Assembly (NCBI GenBank): GCA_027030435.1
Contig: JALVEX010000295.1
Coordinates: 1-25,970 of the forward strand
Reading direction: 5' to 3'
Length of the DNA stretch: 25,970 nt
Source of the DNA: Paracoccaceae bacterium
GTDB lineage: Bacteria > Pseudomonadota > Alphaproteobacteria > Rhodobacterales > Rhodobacteraceae
The notes under the pieces were generated by a model, which did not search any database, was not told where the DNA came from, and saw only the letters and a program-made list of their open reading frames with translations. Shown piece after piece: positions 17,725 to 23,912 of this stretch. A program made the position numbers and the translations under genes. The stretch's first letter is position 1; every line of letters begins with the position of its first letter.

Positions 17725-18932
17725 AGCGGGTCGTCATCACCGGGCAGGGCACGATCAATCCGCTCGGGCGGGACGTGACCGAAACCCTTGCCGCCATGCG
17801 CGAAGGCGCCTCGGGGATCGGGCCGCTTGATTTTCGCGATGCGGAGCGGCTTTCGGTCGGGATCGGCGGGCAGGTGAAGGATTTTGCCCCCGAAGAGCTG
17901 TTCGATCGCCAGGAGCTGGCGCTTTACGACCGCTTCACGCAATTCGCCCTCATCGCGGCACGCGAGGCGGTGGCGCAATCGGGGCTGGAATTTCGCGATG
18001 AACTGGCGGCGCGCGCGGGCGTGGTGCTCGGCACCGCGGGCGGCGGCGTCAACACCTGGGACGAAAGCTACCGCACCGTTTACGAGGCGGGGAAGAACCG
18101 CGTGCATCCCTTCACCGTGCCCCGCCTGATGAACAATGCCGCCGCCTCGCATATCTCCATGCAGTTCGGCCTTCGGGGGCCGGGCTGGAGCGTCGCAACC
18201 GCCTGCGCCTCCTCCAATCACGCCATGGGCCAGGCCTTCAATCTTGTGCGCGCGGGCGGCGCGCCGGTGATGCTGGCCGGGGGCGCGGAAGCGATGCTGT
18301 GCTTTGGCGGCGTCAAGGCCTGGGAGGGCCTGCGGGTGATGAGCCGCGAGGCCTGCCGGCCGTTTTCGGCCACCCGCAGCGGCATGGTGATGGGAGAGGG
18401 GGCGGCGGTCTTCGTGTTCGAGGAGCTGGAGCACGCGCGCGCGCGCGGCGCGGAGATCCTCGCCGAGGTGGTGGGTTTTGCCATGACATCGGACGCCGCC
18501 GATATCGTCGTGCCCAGCCGCGCGGGCGCGGCGCGCGCCATTGCCGGGGCGCTGGCCGATGGCGGGCTCGCGCCCCAGGACGTGGGCTACATCAATGCCC
18601 ACGGCACCGGCACCCGCGCCAATGACAGGACGGAATGCGCCGCCATCGCCGATGTGTTCGGCGCGGCGGCGGATGATCTGATGATTTCCTCCACCAAATC
18701 CATGCACGGCCACCTGATCGGCGCCACCGGGGCGGTGGAGCTTCTGGCCTGCATCATGGCGCTTGGCGAGGGCGTGATCGCGCCCACCATCGGCTTCGAG
18801 GCGCCCGATCCGGAATGCCCGCTCGACGTGGTGCCCAACGTGGCGCGCGAGGCCGAAGTGAGCGCGGTGCTTTCCAACGCCTTCGCCTTTGGCGGGCTGA
18901 ATGCGGTGCTGGCGCTCAGGAAGGCGCCCTGA
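17721..18932 (+). CDS. Beta-ketoacyl-ACP synthase II-like (FabF family)
   Basis: A 403-residue condensing enzyme. The active site is complete: Cys162 in TACASSNHA, His294 in NAHGTGT, Lys326 and His331 in KSMHGHLIGATG, and the C-terminal SNAFAFGGLN. It would extend the chain held on the neighbouring ACP with malonyl-ACP. The start overlaps the ACP stop as ATGA, so the two are translated together. Placement directly after lpxD and a non-housekeeping ACP argues for a specialised ketosynthase rather than the main fatty-acid enzyme. The dehydratase and reductases needed for a full cycle are not adjacent and would be shared. A hairpin follows the stop. Confidence 0.93.
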   Translation: MKRVVITGQGTINPLGRDVTETLAAMREGASGIGPLDFRDAERLSVGIGGQVKDFAPEELFDRQELALYDRFTQFALIAAREAVAQSGLEFRDELAARAGVVLGTAGGGVNTWDESYRTVYEAGKNRVHPFTVPRLMNNAAASHISMQFGLRGPGWSVATACASSNHAMGQAFNLVRAGGAPVMLAGGAEAMLCFGGVKAWEGLRVMSREACRPFSATRSGMVMGEGAAVFVFEELEHARARGAEILAEVVGFAMTSDAADIVVPSRAGAARAIAGALADGGLAPQDVGYINAHGTGTRANDRTECAAIADVFGAAADDLMISSTKSMHGHLIGATGAVELLACIMALGEGVIAPTIGFEAPDPECPLDVVPNVAREAEVSAVLSNAFAFGGLNAVLALRKAP

Positions 18933-18958
18933 GAGACACCGCTTTGCGCCCATGAGGA

Positions 18959-18984
18959 AAGCCCCGCCGGTTCGGGCGGGGCTT
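18959..18984. terminator. Bidirectional terminator between fabF-like and ialB genes
   Basis: The perfect inverted repeat AAGCCCCGCC (18959-18968) and GGCGGGGCTT (18975-18984) has a six-base loop. It lies between the convergent ketosynthase and ialB genes, about 30 bp from each stop. T-tracts are short on both strands. Confidence 0.75.
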
Positions 18985-19015
18985 CATGTGGCGCGTGTGC
19001 AAAGGGGCTGTGGCC

Positions 19016-19747
19016 CTACTGATTTTCCGCTGGTTTTTCTTCCGGCTTCCCGGCCGACTGATTGGCCTTGCTGACCGCCTCATAGGCCTTGGTAAAGCCC
19101 TTGAGGGAAGCGGTGACATTGATCTCCGTCGTCGGGGCGACCACCGGCACGATGGTGACCGTCGCCTTTGCGCCGCGCTTGAAGGCGGCGATATCGCCCT
19201 TGGTGAAGCCGATGCGCGCATAGCAGCCGTTCTGCGCGCACCAGGTGAAGGGATAGCGCTTCTTCGGCCCGCCATCCACGGTGAGCGTGAGCTGGCGGGT
19301 GAGCAGGGTTTCGAGCGGGGTGACGATGGTGGCGCCCGCTTCCGCCTTCTGGCCCTCGGGCAGCTTGAAGAGCGTGAATTCGGCCACCGGATTGCCGTTT
19401 TCGTCCTTCAGGAGCTGATACATCAGGCAGGGATCCTGCTGGCCCTCGGGCATGCGGGTGCAGCGGATTTCCCAATCGCCGTGCTTTTCGCGCACGTAGA
19501 TCGTGCCCGGCGCGTTTTCGTCGCGCACTTCCTCGCCCATGTTGAGCCCCACCGGATTTTCGGCGCTTGCCGGGGCATCGGGATCGGGGGTTGTTGCGGG
19601 TGCGGCCGGCGTTTCGCCCGCCGCTCCGCCAGCCGTTTCGCCTGTCGGCTGGGTTGGCTGGGTTTCCTGCGCAAGGCCGGGGGCGGCCAGCGCGATCAGG
19701 CCGCCGGCGGCGAGGATCCGGAGGAGTTTTGCCATTCTGTCCTGCAT
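19016..19747 (-). CDS. Invasion-associated locus B (IalB) family protein
   Basis: A 243-residue exported protein. A signal peptide (KLLRILAAGGLIALAAPGLA, then Q) is followed by a 45-residue Pro/Thr/Ala/Glu linker (residues about 28-70). The IalB domain then has the typical HGDWEIRCTR start, the Cys pairs CTRMPEGQQDPC and WCAQNGC, and RIGFTKGDIAAFKRG. The domain is named after a Bartonella invasion factor but is common in free-living alphaproteobacteria, where its role is unknown, so the name does not imply pathogenicity. The C-terminus has a charged tail ending PEEKPAENQ. ATG 19735 is an alternative start with AGGA close upstream. It is convergent with the ketosynthase gene. Confidence 0.88.
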   Translation of the reverse strand: MQDRMAKLLRILAAGGLIALAAPGLAQETQPTQPTGETAGGAAGETPAAPATTPDPDAPASAENPVGLNMGEEVRDENAPGTIYVREKHGDWEIRCTRMPEGQQDPCLMYQLLKDENGNPVAEFTLFKLPEGQKAEAGATIVTPLETLLTRQLTLTVDGGPKKRYPFTWCAQNGCYARIGFTKGDIAAFKRGAKATVTIVPVVAPTTEINVTASLKGFTKAYEAVSKANQSAGKPEEKPAENQ

Positions 19748-19791
19748 CTTTTCTGTCTGCTTTCTGTTGTTGCTGGCGATGTCCGGCAGCG

Positions 19792-19820
19792 ATTTATCAC
19801 GCCGCGGGGGGGAAGTCAGC
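19792..19820 (-). promoter_or_regulatory. Possible ialB promoter
   Basis: On the minus strand GCTGAC (19820-19815) and ATAAAT (19797-19792) are 17 bases apart, about 45 bases before the ialB start. The match to consensus is partial. Confidence 0.3.
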
Positions 19821-19912
19821 GGCGAAAACGGGTTTGCCGCGCCGCGCTCGGCCATTTCCTGCCGCCGTTCGCCTGCAAAGTCTGCCTGCCGGGTGCGGGG
19901 CTGGAAAGAGGC

Positions 19913-19944
19913 AAAAGAAAAAGGACCCTTCACAAGGCCCTTTT
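19913..19944 (-). terminator. Intrinsic terminator of candidate RNA B
   Basis: On the minus strand AAAAGGGCCTT (19944-19934), a three-base loop and AAGGGTCCTTTTT (19930-19918) form a stem with one bulge and one G-U pair, followed by C and TTTT. Because the A-rich arm pairs with the T-tract, it could also work on the plus strand. Confidence 0.75.
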
Positions 19945-19985
19945 CCGATCGTTCCTCCCTGTCGGACTGGCCGACTTCATCATTG
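19914..19985 (-). ncRNA. Candidate small RNA B (possible sponge; may encode a 17-residue peptide)
   Basis: A minus-strand promoter (TTGACC, 17 bases, TAAATT) and a terminator at 19944-19913 define a predicted RNA of about 70 nt. It would fold a five-base hairpin (minus strand of 19961-19975), expose AGGGAGGAA as single strand, then form the terminator. The segment 19972-19952 is complementary at 20 of 21 positions to the same-strand segment 20115-20095 in candidate RNA A. The predicted start is within a few bases of ATG 19983, which opens a 17-codon frame (MMKSASPTGRNDRKRAL) ending inside the terminator stem, so a leaderless micropeptide is possible. No family is recognised. Confidence 0.45.
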
Positions 19986-19990
19986 CGGGG

Positions 19991-20019
19991 AATTTATGGC
20001 GTTTTGTCGCACCGGTCAA
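19991..20019 (-). promoter_or_regulatory. Promoter of candidate RNA B
   Basis: On the minus strand TTGACC (20019-20014) and TAAATT (19996-19991) are separated by exactly 17 bases. Five of six -35 bases and four of six -10 bases match the housekeeping consensus, the best promoter in this gap. Confidence 0.55.
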
Positions 20020-20070
20020 CAGGAAATCCGGCCTATCGTGTTGAATTACACATGGAAAAAAACGCATATA

Positions 20071-20098
20071 AAAAAAAGGCCGCGCACGTGGCGCGGCC
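20071..20098 (-). terminator. Intrinsic terminator of candidate RNA A
   Basis: On the minus strand GGCCGCGC (20098-20091), a five-base loop and GCGCGGCC (20085-20078) form a perfect eight-base stem followed by seven T (20077-20071). No annotated gene lies upstream on this strand within 1 kb, so it needs a short unannotated transcript to terminate. Confidence 0.75.
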
Positions 20099-20176
20099 AG
20101 TCTGACAGGGAGGAAGTATGTTCGGGCATCCGGTAGCTGCCGAACAGCCTGAACGAGTCCAGTCTGGCGCAAAATG
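20071..20176 (-). ncRNA. Candidate small RNA A with anti-Shine-Dalgarno segment
   Basis: The minus strand from about 20176 to 20071 looks like a trans-acting small RNA. A -10-like TACAAT lies at 20188-20183, though I find no good -35. A first hairpin of eight pairs with one bulge forms from GTTCGGCA and TGCCCGAAC (20144-20121). The unpaired stretch CTTCCTCCCTGTC (20116-20104) is complementary to a ribosome binding site. The last element is the GC stem with seven T. Rhodobacter CcsR (cuckoo) RNAs also combine a C-rich CCUCCUCCC motif with a terminator, but the order and motif differ here and I do not claim homology. It lies antisense to the plus-strand ORF at 20118-20204. Confidence 0.45.
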
Positions 20177-20204
20177 GTTAAGATTGTATTTTCGCATGGA
20201 ATGA
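20118..20204 (+). CDS. Possible 28-residue leader peptide before the DUF853 gene
   Basis: An ATG with an unusually strong ribosome binding site (AGGGAGGAA, two bases before it) opens a 28-codon frame: MFGHPVAAEQPERVQSGAKW, then LRLYFRME. It ends 21 bp before the DUF853 start. TTGAAT (20041-20046) and CATATA (20065-20070), 18 bases apart, could promote a plus-strand transcript with a 5' GC hairpin. The peptide resembles nothing I know. The same DNA may instead be a minus-strand small RNA, in which case this ORF is a coincidence of its complement. Confidence 0.3.
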   Translation: MFGHPVAAEQPERVQSGAKWLRLYFRME

Positions 20205-20225
20205 GAATGGCCGGGGAGATGAGCC

Positions 20226-21776
20226 GTGAGTGAAGATCACATATTCGTGGGGGGCGGTGGCCCCGAATACAAGGTGCCGCAGAATCTTCTGCTGAAATAC
20301 GCCAACCGTCACGGCCTGATCGCCGGCGCCACCGGAACCGGCAAGACGGTGACGCTGCAGATCCTCGCCGAGGGTTTTTCCAATGCCGGGGTGCCGGTGT
20401 TCCTTGCCGATGTGAAAAGCGATCTGGCGGGGCTGGCGAAGGCGGGGTCGCCCGATTTCAAGCTGCATGAGGCCTTCATGAGCCGGGCCGAAAAGATCGG
20501 TTTCGCCGATCGCTACCGCTACGAGAGCTTCCCCGTCACCTTCTGGGATCTCTTCGGCGAGAAGGGCCATCCGGTGCGCACCACGGTGGCCGAGATGGGG
20601 CCCCTCCTGCTGGCGCGGATGCTGGAGCTGACGGAGGCGCAGGAAGGGGTGCTCAACATCGCCTTTCGCATCGCCGACGAACAGGGCCTGCCGCTTCTCG
20701 ATCTGAAGGATCTGCAGGCGCTCCTTGTGTGGCTCGGCGAAAACGCCGATGCGGTGCAGCTGCGCTACGGCAATGTCTCGCCCTCCTCGATCGGGGCGAT
20801 CCAGCGCCGGCTCCTGGTGCTGGAAAATCAGGGCGGCACCAATCTCTTCGGCGAGCCGGCGCTGGCGCTCTCCGATCTCATGCTGAAGGATGAGAAGGGC
20901 CGCGGGCGGATCAACATCCTCGCCGCCGACAAGCTGATGGCGAGCCCGCGCCTTTACGCCACCTCGCTGCTGTGGCTGCTGAGCGAGCTTTTCGAAGAGC
21001 TGCCCGAAGTGGGCGATCCCGAAAAGCCCAAGCTCGTGTTCTTCTTCGACGAGGCGCATCTTCTTTTCGACGGCGCGCAGAAGGTGCTGGTGGACAAGGT
21101 GGAGCAGGTGGCCCGCCTCATCCGCTCCAAGGGCGTCGGCGTCTATTTCGTCACGCAGAACCCCGACGACATCCCGGAGGATATTCTCGGCCAGCTCGGC
21201 AACCGCGTGCAGCACGCGCTGCGCGCCTTCACAGCGCGCGATCGCCGGGCGCTGGCGATGGCCGCCGAAACCTACCGCGACAACCCGCGCTTCTCGATCG
21301 AGGACGCGATCCGCGAGGTGGGCGTGGGCGAGGCGGTGACGTCATTCCTGGAGAAAAAGGGCATCCCCGGCATGGCCGAGCGAACGCTCATCCGCCCCCC
21401 GAGCTCGCAGCTCGGCCCGATCACGGACGAGGAGCGCCGCGCGGTGATCGCCGCCTCGCCCATCGCCGGCAAATACGAAGAGAAGCTCGATCGCAATTCT
21501 GCCTTCGAGATGCTGAAGAAGCGGGCCGAGGAGGCGGCGAAGGCGGCCGAGGAGGCCGAGCGGCGCGAGGCGGAGGAAGAGGATCTGGCGCTGCGCGAAT
21601 TTCGGACGGGGCGGCGCTATTCCGGCAATCGCGTGGGGCGCTCGACCTCGCGCAAGCGCAAGGGCGAAAAAGGCTGGGGCGAGGCGATCGGAGAGATGGT
21701 GCTGAAGGAGCTGAAAGGCACCACCGGCCGGCGCATCGTGCGCGGGATCCTGGGCGGGTTTTTCAAGGGGCGGTGA
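20226..21776 (+). CDS. HerA/DUF853-family ATPase (YjgR-like)
   Basis: A 516-residue cytoplasmic P-loop ATPase related to HerA/FtsK helicases, of the DUF853 type (E. coli YjgR). Walker A is GATGTGKT (residues 34-41), the family motif VFLADVKSDLAGLAKAG follows, and Walker B is FFFDEAH with Asp275 and Glu276. The sensor region YFVTQNPDDIPEDILGQLGN and the Arg-rich HALRAFTARDRRAL come next. The C-terminus has a charged, probably coiled helix (EEAAKAAEEAERREAEEEDL) and a basic tail. Its cellular role is not established; DNA or nucleoprotein translocation is the general family idea. It starts at GTG 20226 with GGGGAG seven bases upstream. It is monocistronic, with a terminator after it. Confidence 0.92.
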   Translation: MSEDHIFVGGGGPEYKVPQNLLLKYANRHGLIAGATGTGKTVTLQILAEGFSNAGVPVFLADVKSDLAGLAKAGSPDFKLHEAFMSRAEKIGFADRYRYESFPVTFWDLFGEKGHPVRTTVAEMGPLLLARMLELTEAQEGVLNIAFRIADEQGLPLLDLKDLQALLVWLGENADAVQLRYGNVSPSSIGAIQRRLLVLENQGGTNLFGEPALALSDLMLKDEKGRGRINILAADKLMASPRLYATSLLWLLSELFEELPEVGDPEKPKLVFFFDEAHLLFDGAQKVLVDKVEQVARLIRSKGVGVYFVTQNPDDIPEDILGQLGNRVQHALRAFTARDRRALAMAAETYRDNPRFSIEDAIREVGVGEAVTSFLEKKGIPGMAERTLIRPPSSQLGPITDEERRAVIAASPIAGKYEEKLDRNSAFEMLKKRAEEAAKAAEEAERREAEEEDLALREFRTGRRYSGNRVGRSTSRKRKGEKGWGEAIGEMVLKELKGTTGRRIVRGILGGFFKGR

Positions 21777-21784
21777 GGGCAGAG

Positions 21785-21811
21785 CAGTCCCTGCCTCCGG
21801 AGCAGGGGCTG
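21785..21811 (+). terminator. Terminator after the DUF853 gene
   Basis: CAGTCCCTGC (21785-21794) and GCAGGGGCTG (21802-21811) pair over ten bases with one G-U pair, followed by CCCCTCTTTCTTCC. The tail is only moderately T-rich. Confidence 0.65.
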
Positions 21812-21894
21812 CCCCTCTTTCTTCCGGCCCCCGCCCCCGCACCCCCGGGATAGTTACGGACCAATGATGGATTGGCGGCGGGCAGGCGTGATGA

Positions 21895-23187
21895 TCAGAC
21901 CAGTTCGCCTTCCGGGGTGATGCGGCTCCTGGCGCCGAGGAAGGGGTGGAGGGCTTCGGGGAGGGTGACGGAGCCATCCTCCTCCTGGCCGTTTTCCAGC
22001 ACCGCGATCAGGGTGCGGCCCACCGCAAGGCCCGAGCCATTGAGCGTGTGGAGGAATTCGGGCTTTGCGCCGGGCTCGCGACGGAAGCGCGCGTTCATCC
22101 GGCGGGCCTGAAAATCGCCGCAGGTGGAAACCGAGCTGATCTCGCGATACTTGTTCTGCCCCGGCAGCCAGACCTCGATATCATGGGTGCGCCGTGCGCC
22201 AAAGCCCATGTCGCCCGTGCAGAGGATCACGGTGCGGTAGGGAAGGGCGAGGCGCTCGAGGATGGTTTCGGCGCGTTTCGTCATCTCCGCGTGCTCCTCG
22301 TCGCTTTCCTCGGGGGTGGTGATCGAGACCATCTCCACCTTCTCGAACTGGTGCTGGCGCAGCATTCCCGCCGTGTCGCGCCCGGCGCTGCCGGCTTCGG
22401 AGCGGAAGCACTGGGTATCGGCCACGTAGCGGCGCGGCAGGGTATCGCCGGCCACGATCTCGCCGTTGACGAGATTGGTGAGCGTGACTTCCGCGGTGGG
22501 GATGAGCCACCAGCCTTCGCGCGTCTGATAGCTGTCTTCGCCGAACTTGGGCAGTTGGCCGGTGCCGAGCATCATCTCCTCGCGCACCAGCACCGGGGTC
22601 CAGACTTCCTCGAGCCCGTGTTCTTCGGTGTGGATCTCGAGCATGAACTGCGCGAGTGCGCGGTGGAGGCGCGCCATCGCCCCCTTCATCACCACGAAGC
22701 GCGAGCCGGCAAGCTTTGCCGCCGCCTCGAAATCGAGCCCCGCCCTGGCGGCGGGGATTTCGTAATGCTCGCGGGGCTTGAAGGAGAATTCGCGCGGGGC
22801 GCCCCAGCGGCGGATCTCGACGTTGTCGTTCTCGTCCCTTCCCTCGGGCACGTCGGGGGCGGGGATATTGGGCAGGCCGAGGAGCAGATCGCGCAGCTCG
22901 GATTCGAGCGCCTTCGCTTCTTCCTCGAGGCGGGCGATCTCGGATTTCTTCTCGGCCATGAGCGCGCGCAGGCGCTCGAACTCGGCCTCGTCGCCCTTCG
23001 CCTTTGCCGCGCCCACCTCCTTGCTGGCGCGGTTGCGCGCGGCCTGGGCCTCCTCGGCGGCGCGGATGGCGGCGCGGCGGCGATCATCGAGCGCGAGGAT
23101 CTCGGCGGCGACAGGCGCCAGCCCGCGCCGGGCCATGGCGGCATCGAAGGCTTGCGGATCTTCGCGGATGGCGCGGATATCGTGCAT
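21895..23187 (-). CDS. serS: Seryl-tRNA synthetase
   Basis: Charges tRNA-Ser with serine. The 430-residue class II synthetase has the N-terminal long coiled-coil arm that grips the tRNA (residues about 30-105). The catalytic domain includes motif 2, FRSEAGSAGRDTAGMLRQHQ, and motif 3, GSGLAVGRTLIAVLEN. The serine-binding segment TCGDFQARRMNARFR lies between them. I start at ATG 23187 (MHDIRAIREDP) with GGAG eight bases upstream; the open frame extends upstream without homology. A small membrane-protein gene precedes it by 40 bp on the same strand, so the two may be co-transcribed. Length and motifs are normal. Confidence 0.97.
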   Translation of the reverse strand: MHDIRAIREDPQAFDAAMARRGLAPVAAEILALDDRRRAAIRAAEEAQAARNRASKEVGAAKAKGDEAEFERLRALMAEKKSEIARLEEEAKALESELRDLLLGLPNIPAPDVPEGRDENDNVEIRRWGAPREFSFKPREHYEIPAARAGLDFEAAAKLAGSRFVVMKGAMARLHRALAQFMLEIHTEEHGLEEVWTPVLVREEMMLGTGQLPKFGEDSYQTREGWWLIPTAEVTLTNLVNGEIVAGDTLPRRYVADTQCFRSEAGSAGRDTAGMLRQHQFEKVEMVSITTPEESDEEHAEMTKRAETILERLALPYRTVILCTGDMGFGARRTHDIEVWLPGQNKYREISSVSTCGDFQARRMNARFRREPGAKPEFLHTLNGSGLAVGRTLIAVLENGQEEDGSVTLPEALHPFLGARSRITPEGELV

Positions 23188-23227
23188 GGGCGGGCTCCGT
23201 CTGGGTGCTTTGAATCGGCTGGTGCGG

Positions 23228-23398
23228 TTATGGCTTATTTGGCGGCGGGGTGGAAGCGCGGGATTTGAGCCATGTAGCGATCGAGGCAATCAGGCCCGGA
23301 AGCGCGTGGGCGAACAGGCCGAGAAGCGCCACCCATGCCCAGAAGGCGTGGGGCGTGATCGGCAGGATCATATGTGCCGGGGTATCGCTCCTGTCCAT
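23228..23398 (-). CDS. Small membrane protein upstream of serS, unknown
   Basis: A 56-residue ORF with one or two hydrophobic helices (FWAWVALLGLFAHALPGLIA, residues about 19-38) and a short basic, proline-rich tail (KSRASTPPPNKP). ATG 23398 has GGAGAG about nine bases upstream, a reasonable ribosome binding site. It ends 40 bp before serS on the same strand and is divergent from yajC. I do not recognise the family. Correct hydrophobic character and a ribosome binding site favour a real gene, but the length leaves doubt. Confidence 0.5.
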   Translation of the reverse strand: MDRSDTPAHMILPITPHAFWAWVALLGLFAHALPGLIASIATWLKSRASTPPPNKP

Positions 23399-23493
23399 TT
23401 CGCCGCACTCTCCATGGGTTGCGCTTTTCGGTTCAATATCCATATGCCCCGAAAGGGCTTTTCGCGGAAGCCCGGAAATGGGCGCGCCTTTGC

Positions 23494-23521
23494 CTTGCCA
23501 AGCATTTGGGCCACATATAGG
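23494..23521 (+). promoter_or_regulatory. Probable promoter of yajC-secD-secF
   Basis: CTTGCC (23494-23499) and TATAGG (23516-23521) are 16 bases apart, about 55 bases before the yajC start. The CTTG form of the -35 box is common in alphaproteobacterial housekeeping promoters. Confidence 0.45.
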
Positions 23522-23576
23522 GTGCGCGCGAAATGCGGGCTGCGAAGGCCCCGCCAGCACAGGAAAGAGAAGCATC

Positions 23577-23879
23577 ATGGAAGGCCCAAGCGCATTCGGA
23601 CAGTTGATCCCCCTCCTCTTGATCATCGCGATCATGTATTTCCTGCTGATCCGCCCGCAGCAGAAGAAGGCAAAGGAGCACCAGGCCATGGTGGCGGCGC
23701 TGAAGCGCGGTGATCGGGTGATCACCCAGGGCGGCCTCATCGGCAAGGTGACGAAGGTGAAGGACGGCGGCGAGATCGAGGTGGAGATCGCGCCCGGCGT
23801 CAAGGTGCGGGTGGTGCAGCACACCATCCAGAAGGTCCTGAGCAAGACCGACACCAGCCTTGAAGCCGCCAACGGCTGA
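23577..23879 (+). CDS. yajC: Preprotein translocase accessory subunit YajC
   Basis: A 100-residue single-pass membrane protein that joins SecDF next to SecYEG. The N-terminal helix LIPLLLIIAIMYFLLIRPQQ (residues 10-29), ending in the family hallmark RPQQKKAKEH, is followed by a small cytoplasmic beta domain with LKRGDRVITQGGLIGKVTKV. AGGAAAGAGAAG precedes the ATG. It is 33 bp upstream of secD in the usual yajC-secD-secF order. Confidence 0.96.
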   Translation: MEGPSAFGQLIPLLLIIAIMYFLLIRPQQKKAKEHQAMVAALKRGDRVITQGGLIGKVTKVKDGGEIEVEIAPGVKVRVVQHTIQKVLSKTDTSLEAANG

Positions 23880-23912
23880 TCCCGCAACCCCTTCAACCGA
23901 TCGGGCAGAACG

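Larger units (their letters stand above)
19952..20115. repeat. 21-bp inverted repeat pair, 20 of 21 matching
   Basis: The arm at 19952-19972 (TTCCTCCCTGTCGGACTGGC plus C) is the reverse complement of 20095-20115 with one mismatch. The arms are 122 bp apart. The match stops sharply at the AGGGAGGAA end, and no target-site duplication is visible beside the arms, so a miniature transposon is possible but not supported. Confidence 0.9.

Noticed and set aside
19016..19747. IalB as evidence of a pathogen
   Set aside because: The domain is widespread in free-living alphaproteobacteria, and no other virulence gene is seen.
19016..19933. Extended IalB start at 19933
   Set aside because: The extension runs upstream of a clear signal peptide and crosses the promoter region and the edge of the candidate RNA B terminator.
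19952..20115. Miniature transposon with terminal inverted repeats
   Set aside because: Arms are good, but there is no visible target-site duplication and each arm sits in a plausible RNA unit with its own terminator, so I prefer the RNA reading.
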